Shown here piece after piece: positions 37,424 through 49,866 of a DNA stretch of 64,000 nucleotides. The notes below the pieces were generated by a model. That model did no database searches, had not been told where the DNA came from, and saw only the letters and a list, made by a program, of their open reading frames with translations. The translations under genes were made by a program, and so were the position numbers. Source of the DNA: Akebia trifoliata (Eukaryota; Streptophyta; Magnoliopsida; Ranunculales; Lardizabalaceae); assembly GCA_017979445.1 (NCBI GenBank), contig CM030717.1, positions 11,117,639 to 11,181,638 on the forward strand, written 5' to 3'. Numbering within the stretch: position 1 is the first letter of the stretch; each line of letters opens with the position of its first letter.

Positions 37424-37685
37424 CGTGCGGCACTAAAGCTAATTAATCCCCACGATTTGGCTCATGTCAGTCTTACCACTTGTCCTAGGAGCCACCCCAA
37501 CTCACTTAGGTACACAAACATACTCAAGAGAATTCCCACACACACCCTTGCGCAGAATTTGAAAGCCTTAAAACTTCCAAGTCATAAACAAGTGTGTGTC
37601 TAATTGAGTTGGGGAGACTCTTAAGACATGTGGTTAAAGCTGACCTGAATTAGATCGTGGGGATTAGTTTGAGTGCCGCACATGC
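37424..37685. repeat. Long foldback MITE upstream of NPF copy 2
   Basis: Left arm 'gtgcggcactaaagctaatt' and onwards faces right arm '...attagtttgagtgccgcac'. Pairing continues inward (ccaccccaactcac against gagttgggga), so nearly all of the 262 bp can fold into one hairpin. About 680 bp before the NPF start codon. Confidence 0.75.
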
Positions 37686-37844
37686 TCTAGGTAACGAGGG
37701 ACCAGATGAGAGACACCATGGTACAAATTCTACAACCCAGCAGCTATATATGATTTACCAATGGTGCTGATTTTCGAGTTTCTATGTCCTCCAAATGGTG
37801 AGCCAGCCCATTTGACATAGAATAACTTTCTATGTGGCAAAAAG

Positions 37845-37993
37845 AAATCTCGGTTCCTTTGAGATACACTTTTTTTTATGGGGAAGTGCAGCCATGTATC
37901 CCGAGAAGTTCAAATCTACGGTTCAAACTTGTCATGTCAGGGTATTCGATTGAATTTGCCACGTGGGATAATCAGATTATGACGATTCAGTAA
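37845..37993. repeat. Foldback MITE family F, copy 4, partial
   Basis: Loop and right arm ('tttttatggggaagtgcag', then 'gccacgtgggataatcagat'); the left arm is missing or much decayed. It lies in the upstream region of NPF copy 2. Confidence 0.6.
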
Positions 37994-38149
37994 AATATTC
38001 TCAATAATAAGCTACTTTGTTAAAGAGGAGACCATGTAGTCCATCAGTTGAACTACTAGAACTTTTGTTAGCCTCACGTCTCTCTCCATCAAATAAACGG
38101 TTGAGATGGAAGAATATTCTCCCAAGAGAACATAATGATCCCTAAAAAA

Positions 38150-38366
38150 ACGGTTCCCATCTCTAGACGAATTATACTTTACTTCTTATCTCATCCTTAT
38201 GTTTGATGGGAGATCAGCCTCAAACAAAGTTCGAGGTCAAAAAATCCTAAGTTGTATGCAAAAGAAACTCTTTCTCTCTCTCTGATTGTGCAACATTCAA
38301 GAATTTATATTAATGGTGACCTGATCATCAAGTGTCCATTGCTGTGTGTGAAGTGAAGATATTACA
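38150..38366 (+). promoter_or_regulatory. Upstream region shared by NPF copies 2 and 3
   Basis: The 200 bp before the start codon resemble the 170 bp before the copy 3 first exon (about 49,690-49,866): both have 'tttgatgggag'-like sequence, a Cys/Phe-neutral AT-rich stretch, then a CT-rich tract. A tiny upstream frame (ATG GTG ACC TGA) starts at about 38,312. No TATA box was identified with confidence. Confidence 0.4.
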
Positions 38367-41300
38367 ATGGACTGGGTTGATATGAAGCTCCAAACGTTCT
38401 TATGTTACTTGAGTTTTGGGGTAGGGGCCTGTGAAGGCTTCAGTTTGTTGAAGCGAAGTTCCCTTATCTCAGGTAAATTATAATCTCATGTTTAATTATA
38501 TAATTAATGACAGTGATATATCATATTAAGAATGAAATCCTTTGGCGAAACACACTTCATTTTGATCTACTTCTATATTTTGGTCCGTAGATTCTTTCCA
38601 AGTGATTTGCTGGAATCTAATTTAAGATGCTTGGTTACATTTTCAATTTTATTTTATTTTTTAATTTTTTTATTTATTTATTTATTTTGCATTGCAAATG
38701 ATTTGCATGAAATTCTTAAGCCCTTCACAAATTTCAACAAATAGTTTACGGCCCAAAAAATGTTACAAATCATTTGCAGTGCAAATCTTTTGCATTTGCA
38801 AATCATTTGCATAGTACCGAGCAAGGCCTAAGAAATAAAGATATTAAAGATATAAAATTTTAGGTCATAAAATATAGTATACTAATTATAGTTTTTAAAC
38901 TTGACAATATGATTTATTCGAATGTTCATCAAGTCAAGTCAAGTAAAAAACTAGCCAGTCGATGAGTTATGAGATAATATTTTCGGGAAATAGAACATGA
39001 CTTAGTTGTTCTCTCATAGACCAATGAGAAATGAATTAAATGCCATTTTCTTCAATCTCTAACAAAAGACCTTTGATTTTTATCCCCAAATGCACTCATC
39101 TTCAAGATCTTCAAGTTCTTCAACTCCTCGCCCCACCCTCCTTATAGCTTAGTGAAAAATGATATGTAAGCTTTGACAAAAACAACAAAATCCAAACTGA
39201 TTCGGATCTCTTAAAAAATTGCAACAACTTTTTTTTTTTTTTTTCTAACAAATTTGTTGGAAATCAATGCTAAACCAACTATAATACTATGTACAACAAA
39301 AACATAATACATGAGTATTACATAAGCAATTAAGGAAGTAATGATTAATGAAATTGATTAGAGAGCAAAGATCATCACAAGAGAGGTAAAAGAAGATTAA
39401 AATAATAAATAAAAGGGAAGAGAATAAGGAGAAGATGCTTATTAATTGATCTTGTTATGAAAATTGGCAGTTACTCCCTCTAATACAAAGCTTAGACAGA
39501 AAATAAAAACTAAAAACTAAAATCTAAAAATTGAAAATTGAAAATGGGAGGAGAAGAAAGAGAGATAGAAAAGAAGATAGAAGACGGTCTTGGCTTCTGC
39601 TTTTGGTCTCTATTTATAGTGCTAAATTAGGGTTTTTCTCTAATTTAGAATCTCAGAAATATCCACAAATGAAACCCTAATTCGCTTGGTCTCTTCTCTA
39701 CGTAACCAACACATTGGAATAATCTCAAGATGTAAATTATCGACTTCACTACGTTGTCATATCCTTTCATCGTGCCGCAGCTCTAATGGGCCCTATAGGC
39801 CGAGGTCTTGAACTGAATCTCAATTGTGGATTTTCTCTTTTATTTCAACTTTGTCCTTTTATTTGTTGTGTTTTAGACTTGTCATAAACAAATAACCAAA
39901 ATTAAGCCAAAAATCATATATTATTCGAGAACAATGATAAACATGGACAACAAATGAATTATGTCTACTTAGGGGTTATAATGTAGAATTAATTTATTCT
40001 TAAAGTCTCTGTAAATCAGGCCTTAGAAATGATTTTCTAGACACTGATAAGATATTTTAGGCACTAATTCTGTGGATTATGACTACATGGCATGTATTAA
40101 GGTGTGGGAGGAGGATTTCAATTCTCTACCACCCTCCAGACTCATTAAAATACTAAATATAATGTACGGGATGTCTAATCACAAGTGGTGCTGGCTATAA
40201 ATTTTCCTTACTAATTTGGTAAGGGAAGTGTTTTTCAAAAACTAAAGTATATGGGAAGAAGTCAAATAGGGAAAACACCGGTGTCTCAAATATTCATAGA
40301 AAATAAAAGGGTATCCCTCAAACATCCCTCTAGTGAAAAATTTCTTGTATCTCATATATGGATGCAGGTTTCCTAGGGATTTGTGCTCATAGGAATCAAG
40401 GTTACAAGTATATTCTTTGCCAAACTAGGAAACCTGTATTTTTCCTCCCATCTAAGCTGGACTTTCATCCAACTTCTTCGAGGTTAGAAAAATACTATTG
40501 AAAATATGTTTGATGTCGACTTTGAGCCAAAATACAAATTTTTTTTTTTTTTTTCATTCACAGCTGCCATTATTGCAAATGTGTATGAAGAGGCGGCACT
40601 GTTCAACTTGATGACATTCTTCACAAATACTTGATGGTGAGGCCTGTTGAAGCCGCAGCTTATACGAATGTGATTGATGCCATGACGGGCATTATGGGAA
40701 TCGTTGGAGCTATCCTGGTCGATATTTACTTCACCCATCACGGCATGCTCTTCTTCTCTTCTACCTGCTATTTCCTTGTAAGTTCTTTGCCCCTCTAATA
40801 CGGCTGAGAATGGGTCGGGATTGGGTCGGATCTGAGTATATCCATATTTGAATCTGACTTGGATCCTATTAACTAAAGTCATATCCAAATCATTTTGCTT
40901 TCATTAAACCTATGTCCGGATCCGACATGACCAAATCACTTTATTCAGGTCGGCCAGGTTCAATAGTTTCGAACCATTTAACAACTTTTTGTTTTTTTTT
41001 TCAATATTTCGTTTCTAATTGCTATACTATTCTACTTTAATATTATGATTCTTTTATTTTATAGGGATTCATGTTATATTAAAGTAGTAGAAGAAAGATA
41101 TGTTGAAAAGCATTTTAAGAAAATCAAAGTAATATATCATTCAAATCTAGGCTGACATAAGGATGGAATCGTATCCCATCAACTGACATCAATCCATATC
41201 TGACCATTTGTTTATTCTGATATACTCTAAGTACCAAACTCTCTAGATTCGAATCACTCGGATTTCGAACAAAATCGAACCCATTTTATGCCCTACCCTC

Positions 41301-44300
41301 TAAGCATATATTGATCTGCTTAGCTGGAATGATGAGTCATATTTTGAGTCAGATGGTATAGGTTGTGGTTTGCATGCCTTTGTCAGATGGAAAGCTCTGC
41401 GTCGATATCCACCAGGGGTTAGCTGAGATGGTAAGGAGCAACTGGGTTTGCTCTCCAGATCGTGAATTTGAGTCTCTGCGTACCCCTTCACATAAATGTG
41501 ACTACTTAAATGCAGTAACAAGTGACAGTTTGTTGGATGGTGCGTGCGGTCCAATGAATACACGAGTTAAAACATATTTTCTAGGGATTCCCCAAAAAAT
41601 GGGTTTCTAAATGATCTCTAGGTTAGGCAATATTATTTCTTTTCTCATCTGAGTCGCTATGTAAGCTAAAATGTCTATAATATCTTGCTTAATAACCCTC
41701 AAAATATTTAAAAGAGTAAATTACCATTTCGTGTGCTGAATACGGGAAAATTCGATTCAGTGCACTGTTGATTTTAATTCCCAATTAATATGCTTTTTTT
41801 AGTGACATTGTCACTTTATAAAATCAGAGCGATCGGTACTTTTTGAATAAATAGCAATGAACTCACTACTTTTTAGCGCGATCATCACTTTTATAAACTA
41901 ACAATTTGTCACCTTTTGAGTAAATATCACGATCTCGCTACCTTTTAGTCAGTGAGATACTTTAAAATCCCTACCATCCCGTGGTACTTGTTTTTGGAAT
42001 TAAAATGAACAATACGCTGTACTGGGAATTTTAGCAAAGGAAAATGTTGGAGTGACTTTAAAATTTACATCGTTTCACATTTTGCAGATGTGGAGCATCT
42101 ATGGTTATGTGTGCACCTCCACGTCAGCCAAGTGTGAAACGATCTCAATTTTAAATTCAATCACACTTCTTATAGAAATCAGACAATGACAAGTGATACG
42201 CTCTTTACAACTTTGTCTCGAGTTTGTGCTAGGCCTCTAACATCAGGGACATGGGAGTCATATACCCTACTGCCATGATCATACTCTTTAATAGTCAAGA
42301 TAAAATTAAGAGTTGTGATAAAATGACTCTCCAGGTGGCATTCTCAATTGACTCACTGACATGGTCAAGTTCGGAACCGTAGATATGTACACCTTAGGAT
42401 TCGCGACTGCACTTTCCCATAAGAAATGTATCTTGAGGTGTACAGATCTATGTTCTGAACTTGTCACATCGGGGAGTTGATTGAGCATGCCACCTCGTGA
42501 GTCATATTATCAGGACCCTAAAATTAAACATGGGCATCTTTTGCAGGGATTGGGCCTATTAACGACTATAACCCCTCCAGTGTTGTTCAAGGTCGTCCTC
42601 TCAACATCATGTCGTGCATACTATCATAAAAATGATGCTATATGCTTCAATGCACTAGGGTATGTACTGTATTACTTGGCATTTGCACTCTTGGTAGTTG
42701 GGAGGTCCAGTCTAATGCCGTCTGCGATGGCATTGTGGGAAAGAAAAAGAGGCGAGAAGACCTTCAAAAAGTTGTTCATAAAAGGATTTGGGTTGATTTG
42801 GACCATCATCGCAACTGCAGCAATTATTTTCATACCAAGTTGGAAGTTATTGTTTGGAATCGGTTCGCTAATTATGATACCCACCATTGTGTTGGTCCTC
42901 TACTTCAATGGAGAGGACTTCGTAAAAGGACGCAGTGACGAACGCAAGAGCCCTCTCAAACATGTGCTTCGTGTCTTCGTGGCTTTCATCCTGAAGTGTC
43001 GTATTCGTTATGTTCATGATCATAAAATGCTCTACGAGGAGCAAAATCTTGGTGAGCACATGTTGCCTCGAACAGATCGATACAAGTAACTCTCTCTCTC
43101 TCTCTCTCTCAAGATCCCATACAGTGTCCCGTTTCTATAGATAGAAACGATGTCTATGTTACACAATTTGATTGGGAAATAAACACATTGGGCTGCATGA
43201 ACGGCTTGATTAAGAGCCTGAGGTGTTTTAAACACCAACTAAAATGTGCCACTTAGACACTTATCCTATTTTACAAGAATATGACGCCGTATTTATTTAT
43301 TCATTTATTTTTTATCAGAAAGCTGAGGCTATAGAGGGTCCCACATGGCACACTCAATCGACTCTCCTGACATGACACTGTAGATCTATACACCTTGGGA
43401 TACATGGTTCCCTTGGGATACACATTTTTATGGGGAAGTGCAGTTTTGTATCCCAAGGCATACAAATCGACAATTTCAAGCTTATCATGTCAGGAGAGTC
43501 AATTGAGTGTAGCATGTGGGGTAGTCCGATTATCACCATTCTATACATATATATGATGTTAACATCCCATGTGTCACTCTATCTCTCTTATAAATTAACA
43601 TCCAATGTGTTATTGAAGGGCATTTTGGGACGTTAGTTTTCTCCAATTCTTTATCTTTCAAAGGACATTTTGGCCCTTAGTATAAAATGCTTTTAATGTA
43701 ATAAATGTTGTAAATTGTTTTACAAAAAAATTATGCCTCGGGATCCAATAGGGTTTCCCGTTCCTATAAAATAGGAATGATGTCTACCTGACACTCTTTA
43801 GCTGAGTTTAAGTCACCTTAGGCTCTTCATTAAGCCGTTCATGCAGCCCAATGTATTTATTCTACAACCAAAGTGTGTCACATAGACATCGTTCCTATGT
43901 ATAGGAATGAGTCACTGTACTAGATCGTGACTCATATACTATTTCCTTTTTTCAACAAAAACAAATATTTAATATTCGAAGGACCATAATGCCTTTATAT
44001 TTTTCACTAAAAATTAAATAATTAAGAATATTATTGAAAAATATAAAAGTATTGGATGATGCTAATGTCCCAGTGAAGAAGTATTGGACGTTAGCATTCC
44101 CCTTATCTCTACTACTATGATGAGAGAAGGTAGTATGCCGAATGCGTAATGTCCTTCGTGCTATTGATTTTTCTTGATTTATTATTCTTGTTTCACTTCG
44201 GCACAAAAGATGTGCTAAACAAAATATGTGGATGATTTAATTTCAAATTTTTAATGCTTTTCGAAAGAATTCATTTCATCAAAATCTAACGTAGGTTCGT

Positions 44301-45188
44301 TTAAGCCTTGAGTACAAATATAATGACTTGATACATTGTAGGTTCTTGGACAAAGTTGCCATGATAGAGTCATCGTCTCATAATCCGATGGAAATAAAAG
44401 AAGAAAGAAATAGATGGAGGCTTTGCACGGTAACAGAAGTAGAGGAAGTTAAACGTTTGTTACGAATGACTCCGATGTGCATGACCTTCCTCGCGTATGG
44501 TATGGTGAAATCTGTTGGAAATACCTTCTTCCTCGATCAAGGAAACAACATGAAACAAAGTCTTGGTGGAATAACACAAAGTCTTAACATCTTTGTCGGT
44601 ATAGCAGGAATATCGAGTGTAGTAACTAAAAGACTATATAAGTTTTTAATATCGAACGCACTATCTGGGTCAGGAAGGAAGTATGCGCCTTCAATTAAAA
44701 TTGCTGTTGGAATGATCTTCTCTACATTTTGTTGTACAATTGCTGCTTGGGTAGAAACTGAAAGGCGGAATCATCTACCCAGGCATATAACTCTCTTTTG
44801 GTTAACTCCACAATTCCTCTTGTTTGGAGCTATGGATGGATTAACTCATGATGGTGTCCAAGATTTCTTTTACCATCAACTCCCGTATTCGATGAGGAGG
44901 TATGATTATGCATTCACTGAAGCTATGATTGGAGGGGGGACCATTTTTTCTATATTTCTTGTTTTGATAACAAAAGCGCTAAGTGAGTGGGCAGGTGGTC
45001 CTTGGATCCCAAATGGGGTTGGTGATGCCATCACCGATTCTCGTATGGACAGATATTTTCATCTATTGTCTGTAGTGTGCTTTGCGATTTTAAGTGCATA
45101 TACCTTTGTAGCAACTAGGTTTCCTTACCAGGATGCAGTAAAAGATGAAGAAGTAGCGCAACCAGCTGAAGAGGAGAATGACGAATAA
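38367..45188 (+). CDS. NRT1/PTR-family (NPF5-like) transporter, copy 2
   Basis: A 12-helix major-facilitator membrane transporter of the family that moves nitrate, peptides or other small solutes; the substrate cannot be read from sequence. Exons: 38,367-38,472 (MDWVDMKLQTFL...), 40,593-40,777 (AAAYTNVIDAMTGIMGIVGA), 42,547-43,085 (GLGLLTT, LAFALLVVGRSS, FIPSWKLLFGIG), 44,342-45,188 (FLDKVA, TFFLDQGNNM, FWLTPQFLLFGAMDG, VQDFFYHQLPYSM). Joined, they give 558 codons without a stop, normal for the family. The acceptor at 40,593 is chosen because the nearer-looking one at 40,564 breaks the frame. All donors are GT and acceptors AG. Helix 1 reads GVGACEGFSLL, so the family's ExxER motif is incomplete. 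Introns are full of MITEs; a foldback element follows the stop by 13 bp. Probably a functional gene, but expression is unknown. Confidence 0.85.
39230..39975 (-). repeat. Possible solo LTR in NPF intron 1
   Basis: An insertion-like block of about 0.75 kb in intron 1 of NPF copy 2 with a TATA-like 'ctatttatag' near 39,609 (minus-strand ctataaatag), a purine-rich leader and an AT-rich end. The architecture resembles an LTR on the minus strand, but no target duplication or matching second LTR was found. Confidence 0.3.
40795..41300. repeat. Repeat family R2 copy in NPF intron 2
   Basis: Rich in 'gggtcggatctgag' and 'ccggatccgac', related in inverted orientation to 18,765-19,290. It begins about 20 bp after the exon 2 donor. 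Non-coding. Confidence 0.5.
41405..41485 (+). repeat. SINE-like remnant in NPF intron 2
   Basis: A-box-like 'ttagctgagatggtaagg' (about 41,417-41,434) and B-box-like 'gatcgtgaatttgagtctc' (about 41,459-41,477) have tRNA-like spacing. No poly(A) tail or target duplication was confirmed. Confidence 0.45.
41715..42040. repeat. Degraded foldback repeat in NPF intron 2
   Basis: The left end with 'cagtgcactgttgattttaattcc' faces the right end 'ggaattaaaatgaacaatacgctgtactg'. The interior mentions 'caccttttgag' and 'cactttt' repeats. No coding sequence. Confidence 0.5.
42308..42520. repeat. Foldback MITE family F, copy 5
   Basis: Arms 'ggtggcattctcaattgact' and the facing 'gttgattgagcatgccacc'; it ends only about 26 bp before the exon 3 acceptor of NPF copy 2. 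Confidence 0.75.
43335..43545. repeat. Foldback MITE family F, copy 6
   Basis: Near-complete arms: 'ctcaatcgactctcctgaca' facing 'tgtcaggagagtcaattgag', with the loop 'cacatttttatggggaag'. It is the counterpart of the half element at 10,525-10,684 in copy 1 and marks the start of high similarity between the two last introns. Confidence 0.8.
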
Positions 45189-45201
45189 ACAATAGAATCA
45201 A

Positions 45202-45411
45202 GAGTCATGATATTCTGACTTAAGCAGGCCGCATACTCAATCAACACCCCTGACGTGATAGGATTCTCTCTTGGGATGCAAAACTGCACCTTCTTTATGG
45301 GGAACCGTAGTTCCGTATCCCAGGAAGAGCAGATATACGATTCCCAAGTCTGTCATGTCAGAGGTGTTGATTGAGTATGCCACGTGCCTAAGTCAACTTA
45401 TCACGATTCTT
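45202..45411. repeat. Foldback MITE family F, copy 7, after the stop codon
   Basis: Arms 'gcatactcaatcaacacccc' and 'gaggtgttgattgagtatgc'. It begins 13 bp after the NPF copy 2 stop codon, orthologous to 12,381-12,602, so the insertion predates the duplication and would be transcribed in the 3' UTR. Confidence 0.8.
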
Positions 45412-46210
45412 GAAACAAAACGATAGGTATGTACAGTGTTTGATACTTTGATTTGCATTTTCTTGTCGTATTATCGTCATTTAGACTAATCATGTAAGTT
45501 CATTAGTATTTTGAATTTGTTTCTATTAGTATGTACAGCGTTTCTATTTTGGATTTGTTTCTATTCTGGGAAGATCACTTAATAGAACATGTGGAAGGGG
45601 TTTTAGAAATAGTCCCTAACTTTTGGAATATTTACAGTTTTTTTCTTCTTTCTTAACGGTACCTCAACCTAATATATGTTTGTAATATTTTTGGAATACT
45701 CAAGCTACCCTTTTTCTCATCTACCCTACATACTTAAGTTTTTCAACTGAGATTGCAATCATTTCAGACTATGAACGATGAATGGGGATTTGTATACTTT
45801 TAATTTTGAATATTTTGATGTATTTTTTTATTTATTTCAATTATTTATAATAAAAAAATGAAAAAAAAAAAAAAAAAAAGTTGAGATTTCATTGTAACTT
45901 TTGATTCAAATGTCTGTTTTGCTATTATAATATATGTGTTTTAAGTTTTTCGAGAAGATCTATCTAGTAATGAAGTCGAAATATATAAACAAATTTTAAC
46001 ACCGTGTGTGAAGAGAGGCAAGTGCAATTGTGAAAATGTTAGGGGGTCAATGTGGCATTATGCAAAACCATGGGGAGTCAATGTGTAATTTACCCTTCAA
46101 TTTAGAAACGTTGTTGGTAGATGAAAAAAATAGTAATAAATTAAAACAATTGAGATCTAAACTAAAGCAATGAGAGTAGATTTGGGTTCTACCGAGCAGC
46201 TTTATATTAA
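45412..46210. other. 3' flank of NPF copy 2
   Basis: Non-coding, aligned by eye with 12,603-13,318. It includes an A-run near 45,858-45,880. The unoccupied site of the copy 1 mini-CACTA lies near 46,185. Confidence 0.55.
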
Positions 46211-46539
46211 GGGTATGTTTGATTGCACATGAAAAATAGGGTGGAAAATCAATTTCCATAGAAAATGACATTTTTATGTGTTTGATTGCACATGAAAATG
46301 AAAATTCATTTTCCACCCCAATCAAAAAGTCCACCAAAACATAGATTTCACTTTCCTACCCATATGGGTGGGAAAGTGAAATCCACCCATATTTTTCATC
46401 CTCAATTCTTCCTTATTCATATCTTTTTCTTCCCTACCATCACTATCACCACCACCACCATCACACTTATCTCATTGTCGTCACCATTGTCATTGCCGTC
46501 GTCACCATCGCCATAGTCGTCATCACCATCTCCGGCTAC

Positions 46540-46598
<59 letters not shown>

Positions 46599-46971
46599 TT
46601 TTTCTTATCCTTCTCTATCCATTACTTCTGCCGCCACCACCACCACGTTCTCCCCTCATCTTCTTCACTTACCTCCGTCGCCACCGCTACCATCACCATC
46701 ACGTTCTCCCTTCTTCTTCTCACTTACCTCCGTCGTCGCCACATCCTCCCTTCCCGATTCCTCCTCCTCATCTTCTTCTCCCCTTCCTCTCATCTTCTTC
46801 CTCATTCTCCTCTTCTCCTTATTCTTTTTTTTGTCATATTTTTTCCATGATTTTATCCAAGTAAATCAAACAATGGAATTTGATTTTCCAACCCTACCTA
46901 TTTTCCACCACTATTTTTCCATGAATTTCAAATTCCATAGAAAATCACTTTCCATGCAATCAAACATACCC
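46211..46971. mobile_element. Tourist/Harbinger-like MITE with CT microsatellite
   Basis: Ends GGGTATGTTTGATTGCA and the facing TGCAATCAAACATACCC are a perfect 17-bp inverted repeat. They are flanked by TAA at 46,208-46,210 and 46,972-46,974, typical of PIF/Harbinger. A (CT)n run covers about 46,541-46,595, and CCACCACCAC-like and TCTTCTTC-like triplet runs follow. The homologous site in the copy 1 flank ('cagctttacagtaagcgag', near 13,690) lacks it, so it inserted after the duplication. No transposase. Confidence 0.88.
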
Positions 46972-46974
46972 TAA

Positions 46975-49866
46975 GAGAAATCTACCGAACATAAGTATCT
47001 GTTGCAATTTTCTTTAAAAATAAAAATATAAAATTGGTCTTGTAATCCAATACATTGAGCCCAATGACCCACCCAATCCAGCCCATTTCTATTTGGCCCA
47101 AGTTACCTTAATATAAAGTTCAACCCACTACTTTAAGGCCCAATGCCCAGCTATCCATTACGTTTCATTTGTGGAAAGAAAGTGCATACGAACCGAATAG
47201 TCCCAAGATCCACTTCTATTGGTTTTACCAGCCAAGACCATTTTCTATGAATAATGTCGAAGTATCTTGATGAAAAGCATCTATGGTTCTTATACACTTT
47301 CACTTTAAATACAATCTTGAGGTCACCCTAGCACGACTCATTTTCTTTTGGAATCATCTCCTACATGCCTTTCCTTTGCGGTTTCGATTTTCTTTTCCCT
47401 CTTTTAGTTCTCCTTGAGAAAGAATGAATAATAAAAAATAAAATAAAATAAATTCTCTCTTTATTTTGGCTCATATATGTCAATCTCATCTTTGGGTTCA
47501 AAAGAAATTCCACTTAGTCCAAACCTAATGGGATTATCTCTTTAATCAAAAGAATGAACAATCATATCTTTCTTTTTTTTAATCTGAAACTTTTCATGAA
47601 ATCTAGAAGGTTATGGTTTTGGATTTGCCAATATGGTAATCCATGCTAGTCGGACTCAAAATATTAAAATGAAGGAAAATACTAAAATCCCAACCAACGG
47701 TTGAGGTTCTTCTCCAATTTGATGATTGGGGATGTTAGGGATTCCCAAAGATGATGTATCCCTACAAAAATGTGTACTAATCCCTAAAAGATTTATAATC
47801 ATCTGAATTTGTGCTTTTCCTCTTATCTGAACCGTTTCTTTGACAGAGACCTTCAACTATGGGTCGTTGAAGCTTAGAAAATGGTCGAATATAAATATAA
47901 AAAAAAAAAAATTAAGAATTTTCAAAAAATAAAATTAGTAATAATTTTTTATTTTAGATTTTAATTTTAAATTTGCAAGTTCTATAACCATCCTTTCTCG
48001 GAAGGCTTGATCCTGCCAAAAAAATTTAATTTTCTCTTAGGTTGATTGATAAATCTAAGTCACATCCAAAAGCATGGTAAGATGTCATTGGAATGTAGAG
48101 CACGAAATTTTAAGAATATAATGATATTTCACAGTTGGATTTTAATTTTAAACTTTTAGAAACTCAATGGTCGACATTTACCAAAGCCTTGGATCTAGCC
48201 AAAAAAAAAAAAATTGTTTTCTGAATTTTATTTTTATTAGGATCTACACCGTGAACTTAGAGGATTGCTGGCCGAATGTTTTCCAAACATTGAAACTTGA
48301 GGCTGAGTCCTCGACTAGCTGGTGTAGCGAGGCGTAAGTCTCGAGGTGTAAAGTGCAAGCCTCACATGCATAATATTTTTAAATAAATAATATAATATTT
48401 AATTATGATTAAAAAAATTAAAAAAGTAAGACAATTATTGCATATTTCTTAATTTCAAATTTTAAAAAAAAATTTAATCCATTGCAATAAAAAAAGAGAT
48501 ATAAAATATTATGTAACAATATTGAGCTCAATTTCCACTTGTGGTAAGTAGGGACCATCCATTTTCCTCTATAGATGCACTCGCATCTCGAGAGAAAGCA
48601 TCATTGTTTTCTACCCATAGATACACTCTAACCAATGGAAAATAATACAAAATGCCACGTTCTTGTAACGTGGAGGGTTCCTTCAAAATTTGAAGTGGAC
48701 TTGTCCGCTTCAAAATCGGACTTGTAGTCCAACACTTGAAACACTAAAGAGTCCTACTATAGTTTTACTAATTAGTAAGGATTTCACCTTCAGTAAGGGT
48801 CCTTGGGCTCCGCTCAACTTGTGGCATAAAAAAAACATGATTAAATGTTTCAGGGTTGTAAATTAAGAATAAAATTCTATGAATTTTAAAAAATAAAATC
48901 CTCAAAAAAAAAAAAATTCTTTTTTTTTTTAATTTCAATTTTAAGTTTGAAAGTTATGTGGAAGTTCGATAGCTGTGTCAATTTTCAAAACCTTGCATCA
49001 AATTCAAAAAAATATTATTATTATTATTTTAATTTGAGTTTTTCGAAACAACTTAGAGGTTGTAGCGTTGGATTGTTGAGGTGGTAAGCCATTTGAGCAA
49101 AACAACCTTTGGTAAGGCTCAAATCTTTACTTAGTTAGGAAAATGTTTCTCAAACACTAAAATTTCTGTTGAAAGAAAAAAATCTCACACTGTCACATGA
49201 CCCTTTTCATCATTAGGGCTAGTATTGATCTAAAATATACTCATTATCCAAACCGATCCGATCCAAAAAGGTATGAAAATTTTGGATTTTCAGCTCGGAT
49301 TTGGATTGCAAATCTTAGATCAGATTCGGAATCTATTTCGAAAAAATATCCAATCTGAACATAGTTTAATAATTTTTTATTCTTAATTTCATACCAATAC
49401 ATATAAATAATTTTTTTTAATTTTTTTGTTTTCTTCAATGTTTGTACTTGAAAAAGTAGAGTTTTTAAAATTTTATATTTTTTGAATTTTTTGAATATTG
49501 ATAATTTGAAAATAAATCATGCGTTCAGATCCGTTTCGGATTAATAATGAAATGAAACAGATCGAATTCGATTCACATATTCATTAATCAGATCGGATAT
49601 ATGTTTACAAATTTTTGGATTGGTTTTGAAGTCGTACTGATCCGATTCCGAACCCCTCCATTGTCAACTTATTTATCATCCTAATACTGATACAGATCTC
49701 TAGAAAGTATGCTTCACTTCTTTTATCGTCCTTTTGTGTGATGGGAGAGCCTCAGCCATAGTTTGAGTATAGAAAATCCAAAGTCGGATAAAAAGTAAGT
49801 CTTTGTTTCTCTTTTCATTTGAAAATTCAACAAGATTACCAACTGTCCACCAAAAAAGATTTTACG
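46975..49866. other. Duplicated intergenic flank before NPF copy 3
   Basis: About 46,975-49,665 aligns with 13,650-15,520. It includes a copy of repeat family R1 at about 49,225-49,665 and the 'aatcttactaag' repeat near 48,770. No gene. From about 49,690 it resembles the region just upstream of the NPF copy 2 start. Confidence 0.5.

Noticed and set aside
41417..41477. A functional tRNA gene
   Set aside because: A- and B-box-like motifs are present, but the flanking stems needed for a cloverleaf do not pair; a SINE relic fits better.
42642..42938. 98-codon frame overlapping NPF copy 2 exon 3
   Set aside because: Same strand but a different frame; the true exon frame carries the conserved NPF motifs.
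46286..46516. Pro/Thr/Ser-rich frame in the Harbinger-like MITE
   Set aside because: It is low-complexity translation of CA- and CT-rich repeats within a mobile element.
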